This document shows positions 51,647 to 60,804 of a stretch of 64,000 nt of DNA, piece by piece. Positions within the stretch are counted from its first letter, which is position 1. The number at the start of each line of letters is the position of its first letter. The DNA is from Streptococcus dysgalactiae subsp. dysgalactiae (GTDB taxonomy: Bacteria; Bacillota; Bacilli; Lactobacillales; Streptococcaceae), in contig NZ_UHFH01000003.1 of the NCBI RefSeq assembly GCF_900459225.1, positions 1,970,001-2,034,000 of the forward strand, in the 5' to 3' direction. The translations under genes and the position numbers were made by a program. The notes under the pieces were generated by a model, which worked only from the letters and a program-made list of their open reading frames with translations, was not told the origin of the DNA and ran no database searches.

Positions 51647-51708
51647 CTTGAAAAAATATAGCAAGCTCTGTTATTATGTTACTATTGTTTTATATAGCAA
51701 GCTATATA
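51647..51708 (+). promoter_or_regulatory. marR-type promoter with duplicated palindromic operator
   Basis: TATATAGCAAGCTATATA (51691-51708) is a near-perfect palindrome just before the ribosome binding site. A second copy of its half, ATATAGCAAGCT, lies in the -35/-10 spacer at about 51657-51667. It is a probable autoregulatory MarR site. Confidence 0.65.
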
Positions 51709-51720
51709 CAAGGAGGCAAC

Positions 51721-52176
51721 ATGCGCGAGAAAAACACTGTTTACCTGATTAAACGTGCTAATTTAAGTTTTGATAAAATTGCCAATCATACGCTGGCATC
51801 CTATGGCATTACCCATAGCCAATTTAAGTGCCTCAAATACCTTTATCTCTTTGAGAATGGTAGCCTTAACCAGAGGGATTTGGAGCATTATTTTAACATG
51901 AGCAATCCAACTGTCACGAGGATTCTGCAAAATTTGGAGAAAGAAGGGTGGATTAGACGGCTAGCTAATGGCAAGGATAAGCGTCAAAAGCAGTTGTACC
52001 TCACTGACAAAGCCTTGAGTATGCAAGAAACCTTTAAGGAGATTGCCACCCAACTGGAAAATCAGTTGACCCAACGCCTTACTGATGACGAATTGAATGA
52101 CCTCCAAACCTTATTACGTAAAATGTTAGCCATTTCGCTAACTGCCGAGAAAGGAGCAGACCGTGATCACATTTAG
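51721..52176 (+). CDS. MarR-family transcriptional regulator
   Basis: A 151-aa winged-helix regulator. HTH LNQRDLEHYFNMSNPTVTRI at about 52-71 and the wing RLANGKDKRQKQLYLT. AAGGAGG lies 4 bp before the ATG at 51721. Its last codons overlap the GTG start of the permease fusion. It heads a run of plus-strand genes through 57150. Confidence 0.85.
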   Translation: MREKNTVYLIKRANLSFDKIANHTLASYGITHSQFKCLKYLYLFENGSLNQRDLEHYFNMSNPTVTRILQNLEKEGWIRRLANGKDKRQKQLYLTDKALSMQETFKEIATQLENQLTQRLTDDELNDLQTLLRKMLAISLTAEKGADRDHI

Positions 52177-53554
52177 AAAATTAACCACATTTAAAGGAAG
52201 TAACTTCCTTATTCCTATGTTTTTGACCTCTATCATCTACACTTTTTACCCTCATCTCCTAAAACTAGGGACTCCTTTTAGTGGTCTCTTCAGTCAAGAC
52301 GCCACCTTTTTTATAATTGCGGTTTTACTAATGGTTTCTGGTATTCAGACTGATCTTGGTAAATATCCCAAAGTCATCAAGGCTATTGGACCTGTTTTGC
52401 TCTTCAAGATAGGAATCGCTCTACTGCTGACCTTAGCTTGGAAAGCATTCTTCCCCACAACAGGTTTTCTAGGCATCACTGCCGTCACCATTACTGCCGT
52501 TTTAATGTCTCTTAACCCTGGCATGTATCTGGTACTCCTGGGAAAAGACATCAGCGAAATGGAAGAAAGTGCCTTTTCCGTCATTAACTTACTGATGTTA
52601 CCGGCCATTCCTTTGCTTATTTTGAGTGTTGGTGAATCCAACATTAACCTCATGACACCCTTATTAGCCAACATTCTTCCTTTTGCCATTGGAATCTTGA
52701 TTGGTTACTTATACCCTTCTAGTCGAAGTATGTTTAGGCCGCTCTCTCTGCTTTTGATTCCCTTTTTGGCAGTGACCTTTGGGGCTCGTATCAATATTAT
52801 CATGGCTCTACAATCCAGCTTAACTGGACTGTTGTTGATCATCTTGTATTACGCTTTAGGCGTCTTACCAGTGGCCCTCTTTGACAAAGCCTGGAACAAA
52901 AAAGAAGGCCGTATGACTTTATCCATGAGTTCAATTGCTGCCTTTTCCATGTCTATCCCTCCCTTTGTTAGCCAATATCTCCCTCTCTCCCAAGAGGTCA
53001 TGGCTCAAAGTATTAGTCAGATTGCCTTTGCCGTTATTATTTCTAGCTTTGCAACTCCTTACCTTTACAAAAGAATCGTTAAAATCACTCCTAAAGAGGA
53101 AAAGATGGAAAAAATTTACCCATTATCACGGGATAGCCACAAGCCAGAATTCTTGTTAGAAGCTATGGCAGCTGTCGAGTGGAAAGCGGGTGCTTACTTG
53201 GCTAAACGATTAGAAACCGGCCAACTCGATGCCTTGGATCAAGTGATTATCATTACAGACAGCCAAGACAACCTGATGGGATTTGCAGCATTGGTACAAG
53301 AAGATATTGTTGAAAAACCAAGTTATGGTCCTTTCCTCTCAACAGTCTATGTAGCGCCTGATTATCGTGGACAAGGCCTAAGCTTGGAGCTGGTTGATCG
53401 CATCACCGAACTCGCCAGAGAAAAAGGCATTAAGAACCTTTACACCATTACCGCTCATAGGGGGCTCTATGAGAGGAAACAGTTTATTTTTGAAGGCCCT
53501 GTCCAAGATAAATTTGGTCGTGACATGCGTCTTTTGGTCAAACATCTCAATTAG
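52163..53554 (+). CDS. Permease fused to a GNAT acetyltransferase
   Basis: A 463-aa protein from GTG (AAAGGAG 6 bp upstream). Residues 1-315 have about ten hydrophobic helices and resemble 2-keto-3-deoxygluconate permeases (KdgT), with SLNPGMYLVLLGKDI and FLAVTFGARINIIMALQSS. Residues 316-463 form a cytosolic GNAT domain: STVYVAPDYRGQGLSLELVDRI contains the acetyl-CoA motif RGQGLS. A carbohydrate-acid permease joined to an N-acetyltransferase is unusual. A paralogous stand-alone GNAT lies at 54249. Substrate unknown. Confidence 0.75.
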   Translation: MITFRKLTTFKGSNFLIPMFLTSIIYTFYPHLLKLGTPFSGLFSQDATFFIIAVLLMVSGIQTDLGKYPKVIKAIGPVLLFKIGIALLLTLAWKAFFPTTGFLGITAVTITAVLMSLNPGMYLVLLGKDISEMEESAFSVINLLMLPAIPLLILSVGESNINLMTPLLANILPFAIGILIGYLYPSSRSMFRPLSLLLIPFLAVTFGARINIIMALQSSLTGLLLIILYYALGVLPVALFDKAWNKKEGRMTLSMSSIAAFSMSIPPFVSQYLPLSQEVMAQSISQIAFAVIISSFATPYLYKRIVKITPKEEKMEKIYPLSRDSHKPEFLLEAMAAVEWKAGAYLAKRLETGQLDALDQVIIITDSQDNLMGFAALVQEDIVEKPSYGPFLSTVYVAPDYRGQGLSLELVDRITELAREKGIKNLYTITAHRGLYERKQFIFEGPVQDKFGRDMRLLVKHLN

Positions 53555-53669
53555 CGTCTACACGACGTCCTAAATGATTAAAATGTCTTTCTATTTGTCA
53601 TAACTAACATCTTTTGTTACAATGTAACCATCATTATCATCAGGGTTATAGTTAAAAGGAGGTTCTCTC

Positions 53670-53948
53670 ATGGTCACTATTACGTTTGAAGCAAACAAAA
53701 ATCGCTCAATAGCCCTCGATGAGGCCACAGAAATCGGAGAATGCACTTTCCAAAGCACGGATGACCTTTGGACGATTAACCACACGTTCGTTGACGAAGC
53801 TTATCAAGGTCAAGGAATCGCTAGACAACTAGTGGAGAAAATTGCTGATGAAGCCCGCAAAGCGGGCGTAAGGTTGGCTGCGACTTGCCCCTATGCTGTA
53901 AGGTTATTTGAGCAGACTCACGATTTTGATGATTTGCTTGCTAAATAA
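53670..53948 (+). CDS. Small GNAT-type N-acetyltransferase (YjdJ-like)
   Basis: A 92-aa protein of the short YjdJ/GtnN type: FVDEAYQGQGIARQLVEKIADEA is the acetyl-CoA segment (QGQGIA), and TCPYAVRLFEQ follows. Preceded by AAAAGGAGG. These minimal GNAT proteins have few known substrates. It lies between two larger GNAT-containing genes. Confidence 0.8.
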   Translation: MVTITFEANKNRSIALDEATEIGECTFQSTDDLWTINHTFVDEAYQGQGIARQLVEKIADEARKAGVRLAATCPYAVRLFEQTHDFDDLLAK

Positions 53949-54248
53949 GGTTACGTCAAACCATTTTGCCTATTAGTCACTGTTGGGGCTTATTTTCCGA
54001 TCAGCGTAACGGACAAATTCCTCTAATTTGTTAGCGTTATGAGCATGAACCCTTTTAAAGGGTATAACGGACAATCGTTTTATCATTACCGAGACAATCC
54101 TCGTTATCCTGAAAAGGGTAGGAAAATTCCTCAAATATCTTGTGATTTTGAGCTTTTCCTGCCCTTATTTTGCAAGTTAACGGAGAAAAAGTGCTTAGGC
54201 GGATGGTTCCTTATCGATTGAATCAAAGGCTGGAAAGGAGACGACAAC
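53949..54248. other. Non-coding spacer with inverted repeat
   Basis: 300 bp with no convincing gene. TAACGGACAAATT...AATTTGTTAGCGTTA (54008-54039) forms an imperfect hairpin without a T run, and TAACGGACAA recurs near 54064. Confidence 0.45.
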
Positions 54249-54833
54249 ATGCTACCACCCACGTCTAAAAAAAGTTATCCTTGTCATTTAAAGGCTCTCA
54301 TGCCACCCACTTTTAGTTACCGTTCGTGGTACCAAGATGGAGACCAGCTCTATCACCTCAAAGCGGTCGATGCTAAACCACAGATGATTCTCAATCTGAT
54401 GGAAAACAGTGATTGGGAAGCGTGTAGCGTCTTGGCTGATAAGATTAAAGATGACGCCCTTAACATTAAAGATATTATTATCGTACTCGTAGACAAGTAC
54501 GGACACATGAAAGGAATAGCTGCTCTTCTATCAGAAGATATCACGACTTATTCCAACGATGGTCCCTTTCTTAGTGCTCTCTATGTCAGCCCAGCGTTTC
54601 GGGGACAAGGCTTGTGCCTTGATTTAGTGACAATGATTGAAAAGGAAGCCATGAAGCGCAATTACCATCATTTATATGCTTTGGCCTACCATAGCCAGCT
54701 CTATGAGCGGTTAGATTATCACTATGTTGGCCATACCAGTGATGACTCGGGACATTCCCTAAAGGTATTTGAAAAAGAATTAGGAACGGCCTCATCTCAT
54801 GTAATAACCAAGGAGAAAAAATGTCTCATTTAA
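54249..54833 (+). CDS. GNAT acetyltransferase, paralogue of the permease fusion's C-terminus
   Basis: A 194-aa cytosolic protein. GPFLSALYVSPAFRGQGLCLDLV aligns with GPFLSTVYVAPDYRGQGLSLELV of the permease fusion, and IAALLSEDI with FAALVQEDI; both end in a Y-E-R(L/K) segment. The paralogy indicates duplication or domain exchange in this cluster. GAAAGGAG precedes the ATG. Its end overlaps the next gene by 13 bp. Confidence 0.75.
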   Translation: MLPPTSKKSYPCHLKALMPPTFSYRSWYQDGDQLYHLKAVDAKPQMILNLMENSDWEACSVLADKIKDDALNIKDIIIVLVDKYGHMKGIAALLSEDITTYSNDGPFLSALYVSPAFRGQGLCLDLVTMIEKEAMKRNYHHLYALAYHSQLYERLDYHYVGHTSDDSGHSLKVFEKELGTASSHVITKEKKCLI

Positions 54834-55081
54834 CAGTAACCGAACGCCTGGACGAAATGCGTCAAAAGTATATTGATGAAAGAACAGGTAATCATCCCGA
54901 GTCTTTAGGGTCTTGTAATGACCTCCGACAACTAAAGAAAGTCAAGAAAAAATTGTTAGCCCTTGAAAAGGAGCGCTGTCAATTACTGATTGAGAAGAAA
55001 GACATTACAGCTATTACTCAAAAAATCGCTCATTTAAAAACGTTATATATGGCTAAAAATAACTCAAAAGGACCGTCATAG
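54821..55081 (+). CDS. Small charged helical protein
   Basis: An 86-aa protein, mostly alpha-helical and lysine/glutamate-rich (LRQLKKVKKKLLALEKERC), likely coiled coil. Overlaps the GNAT gene upstream and lies 11 bp before the antiporter gene, so it is translated with both. No family recognised. Confidence 0.6.
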   Translation: MSHLTVTERLDEMRQKYIDERTGNHPESLGSCNDLRQLKKVKKKLLALEKERCQLLIEKKDITAITQKIAHLKTLYMAKNNSKGPS

Positions 55082-55092
55082 GAGGATTTGCT

Positions 55093-57150
55093 ATGCCCTT
55101 GTCAATGCTGCTCATCCTCTTTCTCATGTCACTTATTCTCTCCAACGTGCTTAACCGAATATTTCCTCAGCTGCCTCTTCCTGCCATTCAGCTTCTTTTT
55201 GGATTAGGCTATGGCATTTGGCATAAAGGAACAAGCATCCCGCTGGATCCTGAATTATTTTTAGCATTTGTGATAGCCCCCCTAAATTTCCGCGAGGGGC
55301 AAGAAAGTGATATTAAAAATATCTTGACTTTTCGCTCAATCACTCTCTACCTCATTCTGCCTACTGTCTTACTTACCACAGTATTTCTGGGCTTAACCAC
55401 TTACCATTTGTTACCAATACAAGTTCCCTTAGCTGTTGCTTTTGCTATGGGAGCTGCGCTTGCTCCAACTGATGCCGTTGCTTTGCTGTCTATTGCCAAG
55501 CGCTTTAACTTTCCCCAACACATCAAACATATCCTAACTTCTGAAGGTCTGCTCAATGATGCCAGTGGTTTAGTTGCCTTTCAATTTGCTTTAACGGCCT
55601 TAACCACCGGTTATTTTTCTCTGACAAAGGCTGGGTTACATTTGTTTTTAGCCATTGTGGGAGGCTTTCTAACAGGATTAGGATTCGCTTTAATACACAG
55701 ACTCTTGCTATCTATTCTCGAAAAGTTTGATGCTAAGGATGTTACTGGAGCTTTGCTTTTGGAGCTAACCCTTCCGATTGTCTCTTATTTTATTGCTCAC
55801 CTACTAGGGTTTTCAGCCATTATATCAGTTGTTACTGCTGGTTTGATGCAAACCAATCGTCTCAAAAAAGTGACCTTATTTGATGCTCAAGCAGACCGTG
55901 TCACCCATATTATTTGGGGCACCATTAAGGTGATGCTAAACGGTTTTGTCTTTTTAGTTTTTGGAATTGAACTGGCTGAGATTTTAGGGCCTGTTTTAAG
56001 CAATCCTCATTATAGTAACTCTTATCTATTTGGACTAGTGATTGCCTTGACAGTCGCTCTCTTTCTCATTCGTTTTGGTCTAATTAGTCTTTTCTATCTG
56101 TACCATAGTATTCGACATCAAAAATCTTTCAAAGACTTTTTAGTTGATATTGTGTTGCTAACCTTTTCTGGAGCTAAGGGAAGTGTCTCAATCGCTACGA
56201 TTTTATTGTTGCCTCGTATGGAGTCTTTCCAACACAGCCTTGTCCTTTTTATCGTGGGAGCGGTCACCCTGGTAAGTTTCTCAACAGGACTTATTGTTCT
56301 TCCGAGATTACTCCCGCCCTTAGCTGAACCGCCGAATCATTTTGATGAGATTAAGATTTTAACCACTGTATTACAACGACTGGAAATTGAAAGTAAACAA
56401 GCACCTGATAATCAAGCTGCCTTATATCAGGTGATGGATATTTACAATCAACGCATCGAACACCTTATTTTGGAACAAGAACCCAATTCGGTCAAAGAAG
56501 ATCTGGCGGAATTACAACTGTTGATTATCGGTATTGAAACTAAAGGTTTAGAACATGCTTTTTCCACAAAAGCTATTACTATCAAAGATTATCGTCTCTA
56601 TCAAGCCTATCTTAAATCCCTTGAGAGACAAATTAATAGAAGCTTTATTTCAAGCTTTAGGTATGGTTTGGTCATCTTTCTTCGAATTATCCGTCGTTGG
56701 ATGCGCGAGCTACTGTCTTTTCGCCATTTCTCTCCTAAGTTATTGACTGAGAACTCCTCTCAAGATCAACTCTTAGATGACCAAACACGAAATCGTTTAA
56801 CAGATCTTTATCTTGGGAACTCTGAACTGATTTTGGAAGCACTTGAGGATTTAGAAGGGTATTATAATGCCTCCCTGGTTGATTTTTTACAAGGAAAACG
56901 TATCCAGGATGCCGAATTAATCAAATCTGGACTTTTTGTTGAACGGGTTATCACTCATTTCATTCCCGATAATAGTGGCGAATTATTACACGCCTTTTAT
57001 TTAGAAAGGCGGGCTATCTATGAAGCTGAACAAGCACAAGAAATAACACCGACTCAAGCTCATGACCTCCGCCATGCTGTTAATGAGCTCGAGACTTACT
57101 CACTTCGCCAACATGCTAATCCATTAATGATTGATGTCGTGGATGGCTAA
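55093..57150 (+). CDS. Na+/H+ antiporter (CPA1/NhaP type)
   Basis: A 685-aa membrane protein. About twelve helices occupy residues 1-410, with the ion-site region GAALAPTDAVALLSIAKR and SEGLLNDASGLVAF typical of CPA1 exchangers. The cytosolic tail (about 415-685) is long and helical. It exports Na+ (or K+) for H+. AGGAGG precedes the ATG. Last gene of the MarR-led run. Confidence 0.9.
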   Translation: MPLSMLLILFLMSLILSNVLNRIFPQLPLPAIQLLFGLGYGIWHKGTSIPLDPELFLAFVIAPLNFREGQESDIKNILTFRSITLYLILPTVLLTTVFLGLTTYHLLPIQVPLAVAFAMGAALAPTDAVALLSIAKRFNFPQHIKHILTSEGLLNDASGLVAFQFALTALTTGYFSLTKAGLHLFLAIVGGFLTGLGFALIHRLLLSILEKFDAKDVTGALLLELTLPIVSYFIAHLLGFSAIISVVTAGLMQTNRLKKVTLFDAQADRVTHIIWGTIKVMLNGFVFLVFGIELAEILGPVLSNPHYSNSYLFGLVIALTVALFLIRFGLISLFYLYHSIRHQKSFKDFLVDIVLLTFSGAKGSVSIATILLLPRMESFQHSLVLFIVGAVTLVSFSTGLIVLPRLLPPLAEPPNHFDEIKILTTVLQRLEIESKQAPDNQAALYQVMDIYNQRIEHLILEQEPNSVKEDLAELQLLIIGIETKGLEHAFSTKAITIKDYRLYQAYLKSLERQINRSFISSFRYGLVIFLRIIRRWMRELLSFRHFSPKLLTENSSQDQLLDDQTRNRLTDLYLGNSELILEALEDLEGYYNASLVDFLQGKRIQDAELIKSGLFVERVITHFIPDNSGELLHAFYLERRAIYEAEQAQEITPTQAHDLRHAVNELETYSLRQHANPLMIDVVDG

Positions 57151-57537
57151 CCTTTTTAGCAGATAATCATGTAAGCAAAGAAATATCTTTGCTCAGGTTG
57201 TAGATAAAGCCCCTCTATGAGAATTTGTTTACAATGTCATCAAAAAATAGTATCACTTTTTGCCTTGTATTAGTAATAGGCGAGAAAAGCGAGCCCAAAC
57301 TCGATACTTTACGCCGTCTCAAAAACGCCAGAAACATGATATTTCTGGCGTTCGGAGATTTTGAAATCTAGGCTCAACTTCTAGGTATAAAATCCCGTAA
57401 GAAGTTGCTACCATCCGTGCTACCTAAGTAAGGTATCATAAAAATATTAACTTTGAAGACAAAGTCTCTAGAAATTTAATTTTCTAAGGGCTTTTTAAGT
57501 ATTTTGAAGTTATAATAAAGTTAGAAGGCGGTCCTCT
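57151..57537. other. Intergenic region before IS1182-type element
   Basis: 387 bp. It contains the hairpin AACGCCAGAAA...TTTCTGGCGTT (about 57329-57352), a terminator for the antiporter cluster, and a hairpin at 57455-57496 that is repeated at 59567. No gene is seen. Confidence 0.55.
57455..57496 (+). repeat. Terminator-like hairpin repeat, copy 1
   Basis: GAAGACAAAGTCTCTAGAAA...TTTTCTAAGGGCTTTTT. The same design recurs at 59567-59606. Confidence 0.6.
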
Positions 57538-58992
57538 ATGTTCCACAAAGAAAATCCTGACTATAATCGAAATCAAGTTGGTTTCTATAGTTTAGATGAG
57601 TTGGTTCCCAAAGACCATCTCTTGCGTCAAATTGATGAAGCGATAGATTTTTCATTTATTTATGACTTAGTGAAAGACAGTTATTGTACAGATAACGGTC
57701 GTCCTAGTTTGGATCCGGTCATGTTAGTAAAAATCCCCATGATTCAATGTCTCTTTGGCATTCGTTCCATGCGTCAAACCATCAAGGACATTGAGGTTAA
57801 TGTGGCTTACCGCTGGTTTCTTGGGTTGACTTTAGAAGATAAGGTGCCTCATTTCACAACTTATGGTAAGAACTATAATCGTCGTTTCCAGGATAAACAA
57901 GTCATTGAAGCAATTTTTGCTTATATCTTGGGGCTCTGCCTCAATGCTGGTTTGATTGACCCAACTGACATCTTTGTGGATGGGACTCATATCAAGGCAG
58001 CCGCTAACAATCACAAATACATCAATCAAGAAGTCGATGCACAAGCTAAATTTATGAGTGATCAGTTGGAGAAGGAAATTGCTAAAGATAGGGAAAAACA
58101 TGGAAAAAAGTCGCTAGGAATCGCCAAAGAAAAAGAGCCCATAAGTAAGAAAATCTCTACAACCGACCCTGATAGTGGTTGGTTTCATAAGGGAGAACAC
58201 AAGCAAGTTTTTGCTTATAATGCCCAGGTAGCTTGTGATAAGTATGGTTAGGCACTAGGCTATAGTATCCACGCAGGGAATGTCCATGATAGTCAGGCAT
58301 TTCCTGCACTCTTTGACAAAATCAAAGCATTGACTCCTCACTATCTCATCGCTGATTCTGGTTATAAAACTCCAAGCATCGCGCATTACCTATTAACTAT
58401 AGGTATCATACCAGTTTTTTCTTATACTAGACCTCGTAATAAAAAGGATATGCTTCGGCTAAAAGAATTTATTTATGATGAGTATTATGATGTTTACCTC
58501 TATCCAGAAAATCACCCTTTATCCTATTCAACGACTACTCGAGATGGCTATCGTGAGTACAAAAGTAATCCAGCTGTATGCCAGTCTTGTCCCTTATTAT
58601 CAGTTTGTACCCAATCAAAAAACCATCAAAAAGTAATCACTCGTCATCTCTGGAAAGATGATTTAGAGGTCTGTGAAGACATCCGACACCAAAGAGGGAT
58701 GAAGGAACGCTATCAAAAGCGCAAAGAAACCATTGAGCGTTTGTTTGGAACAGCTAAAGAATATCACAACTTACGTTACACGAGATTAAGAGGAAAGTCC
58801 AAATTGGAGGCAACCCTTGGGCTGACTTTAGCGTGATTAAATATGAAAAAATATAGTAAGATAATGGCTGGAATAGTCTTTTTAGTTTGCCTAAAAGTGA
58901 TCATATCAAGACCAATTGTGATAACAATAGTAAAAGAAAAGACAAGCTGGATTAACATTCCAGTTTGTCTTCAATCTGAAAGTTCGTTATAA
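57538..58992 (+). pseudogene. IS1182-family transposase with two nonsense codons
   Basis: 485 codons in one frame, the usual IS1182 transposase length. DDE motifs remain: DIFVDGTHIKAAANN, LIADSGYKTPS and ETIERLFGTAKEYHNLRYTRLRG. TAG at 58249 follows DKYG, and TGA at 58834 replaces the Cys of the usual ACLN-type motif; the frame then continues to TAA at 58990. The element ends are not clear. Inactive. Confidence 0.85.
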
Positions 58993-59169
58993 CGAGCTTT
59001 TTCTTTCTTGTGAGATTCTCCTGATAAATCAGGTTATCTGAAGGCTGTAGACGGATTTTAGATGCATTGATATCAGTGCTTTAGAGTAACTTTGACCGAT
59101 TTTTGACCGATTTTATTTTTTATCACTCCAATTCTATCGGCACTTTTCCTATTCTCACGCTCCTAAACC

Positions 59170-59198
59170 TTGACAAATAAAAATTAGCGTTGTATAAT
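59170..59198 (+). promoter_or_regulatory. Consensus sigma-A promoter of the orphan secreted protein
   Basis: TTGACA (59170-59175), 17-bp spacer, TATAAT (59193-59198): a perfect consensus. Confidence 0.85.
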
Positions 59199-59231
59199 GA
59201 ATTTGTTATAAAAATGACAGGAGTATTAGAT

Positions 59232-59540
59232 ATGAGATTATCGTTGAAAAAACTTTGTGTGACAGGTTTGTTAGCTTGCTCTATGGCTGTAGCGACATCG
59301 ACAACTACATTTGCCTCAGAAAAACCAACTCCCAATGAAATAGAAATTGCTCAATTTGGTGGTTTTTATAGTGGCTTTACTGGCCAAGAGCATAATAATC
59401 CGTACCATATAGAAGTTGAGCCGGACTTATACTATTTTTATGAAGAAGCTTATCGTGTAGGAACACACGTCAAGGATAGCCCTAAGCACAACAAAGAAAG
59501 TATTATATCTTTATTTGAAAAAGTAAAAAAACGCAGTTAA
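59232..59540 (+). CDS. Small secreted protein, family not recognised
   Basis: 102 aa with a clear signal peptide (LKKLCVTGLLACSMAVATS...FAS, cleavage near residue 28). The mature part is about 74 residues, acidic then basic, rich in Tyr and Glu (DLYYFYEEAYRVG) with a charged C-terminal helix. It has a consensus promoter and AGGAG before ATG, so it should be well expressed. It sits between a dead IS1182 element and IS982, next to a phage paratox relic, so it may be phage-borne cargo. Function unknown. Confidence 0.7.
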   Translation: MRLSLKKLCVTGLLACSMAVATSTTTFASEKPTPNEIEIAQFGGFYSGFTGQEHNNPYHIEVEPDLYYFYEEAYRVGTHVKDSPKHNKESIISLFEKVKKRS

Positions 59541-59566
59541 TCACTCAACAATAAAGAAGTCTGAGA

Positions 59567-59606
59567 AGACAAAGTCTTTAGAATTTAGATTCTAAGGACT
59601 TTTTTG
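59567..59606 (+). terminator. Terminator-like hairpin repeat, copy 2
   Basis: AAAGTCTTTAGAAT...ATTCTAAGGACTTTTTT hairpin, 26 bp after the secreted-protein gene; near-copy of 57455-57496. Confidence 0.7.
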
Positions 59607-59653
59607 ATTCTTACAAAAAGCCCTGTAAGATATTATAAGGTTTTATTAGTCAT

Positions 59654-60614
59654 ACTCGTGGTGCTAGTTGATTTTCAACGGCAATAAAAAGCCCAAAAGG
59701 ACTATACTGTAAGTGACAAAACCAACAGGAGGTAGTCCCAATGAGCCACTTACATTATACCGCTAAATCCCATCATTTACAATGGAATATCAAACAATTA
59801 TCCCAAATCTGTTCCCAATTTTATCGTACCTACTGCCCCGATTCGTTGAAGCATCGTCGCAACATCGGTTTAGCCAAAGTTTCAGATGAGTCACTTCTTG
59901 TTTTATTGCTACTTCAAGCTGAGTTAGGGATAACATCTCAACGCCGTTTTTACAGGATTTGTCACCTTTTCTTTGGTCATAACTTACTAGAAAGAAGCCG
60001 CTTTAATAGACGAACAAAACAATTGATTTGGTTGGTTCAACTCATTCGACAAGCCTTGAGTGGGGCAATCTCGCCAGATACTATTGTGATTATGGACAGT
60101 TTTCCATTGCCACTTTGCCAGCCTATTCGCAATCATAGCGCCAAGATTTTCAATGATTACGCTGATATTGGGTATAATGCCGCTAAAAACTTTTGGTTCT
60201 ATGGTTTTAAAGTCCATATGTTGGTCACTTTGTCGGGGTTTATTCTCAACTATGTTGTGACACCAGCCTCTGTTCACGACATTAAAGTCGTTGATGAACT
60301 CCTAGAAGACTGTAGGCAATCTGTTGTTCTTGCCGATTTAGGCTACCTCAGTCAAGAACTAAAAGAGACCTTACAACAGGAAGGCTATCACTTATGGACA
60401 CCATTACGTCAAAATATGGTTGGTGCAAAACAGCATAATCACTGGCAGTTACTTGTCATGAGAAGAACGATCGAAACTCGCTTTTCTGAACTTTATTCGC
60501 TATTTAATATTGAGCATACCTTGACTAGAAGTATTAGGGGACTACAATTGAGAATCGAACAAATCATACTGACTCATAATTTGAGATATTTTGAAATTAA
60601 CTAGCACCACGGGT
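59654..60614 (+). mobile_element. IS982-family insertion sequence
   Basis: A 961-bp element with terminal inverted repeats ACTCGTGGTGCTAGTT (left) and ACCCGTGGTGCTAGTT (right, reversed), one mismatch. It is flanked by the 7-bp duplication TAGTCAT at 59647-59653 and 60615-60621. Complete and apparently recent. Confidence 0.9.
59741..60604 (+). CDS. IS982-family transposase
   Basis: 287 aa, full length. DDE residues are seen in TIVIMDSFPLPLCQP, VVLADLGYLSQ and RRTIETRFSELYSLFNI. GGAGG precedes the ATG and the frame is intact, so it could be active. Confidence 0.92.
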   Translation: MSHLHYTAKSHHLQWNIKQLSQICSQFYRTYCPDSLKHRRNIGLAKVSDESLLVLLLLQAELGITSQRRFYRICHLFFGHNLLERSRFNRRTKQLIWLVQLIRQALSGAISPDTIVIMDSFPLPLCQPIRNHSAKIFNDYADIGYNAAKNFWFYGFKVHMLVTLSGFILNYVVTPASVHDIKVVDELLEDCRQSVVLADLGYLSQELKETLQQEGYHLWTPLRQNMVGAKQHNHWQLLVMRRTIETRFSELYSLFNIEHTLTRSIRGLQLRIEQIILTHNLRYFEIN

Positions 60615-60629
60615 TAGTCATATAAACGA

Positions 60630-60804
60630 CTAAATCAAGAACTCCCTCAACACTTCTTCCACTTTTTCCTCTGTTACAATTTCTCCATTCCTCACTAGAC
60701 AACACATAATCAAAAATCTGTCCGTTCTTGCGCACGATTGCGACTGTGTCTCCTGTGATATAGCCGTCATTAATAGCTTGCTTAAATTCGTCGTATGTTA
60801 GCAT
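60630..60804 (-). pseudogene. prx: Paratox (Prx), frameshifted prophage relic
   Basis: Begins MLTYDEFKQAINDGYITGDT and VRKNGQIFDYVL, matching paratox, a small protein encoded beside toxin genes at the end of S. pyogenes prophages and known to bind the competence regulator ComR. After VLSSE a one-base insertion shifts the frame. The second frame continues NGEIVTEEKVEEVLREFLI and stops at 60630. Removing one G restores about 57 residues. As read, the product has a wrong C-terminus running into IS982, which starts 16 bp beyond. Confidence 0.82.

Noticed and set aside
58249..58251. TAG in IS1182 transposase as programmed readthrough
   Set aside because: A second stop at 58834 also interrupts a conserved motif; two independent lesions fit decay better.
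59232..59540. Superantigen or DNase next to paratox
   Set aside because: The protein is too short and has none of the superantigen or nuclease signature motifs; left as unknown.
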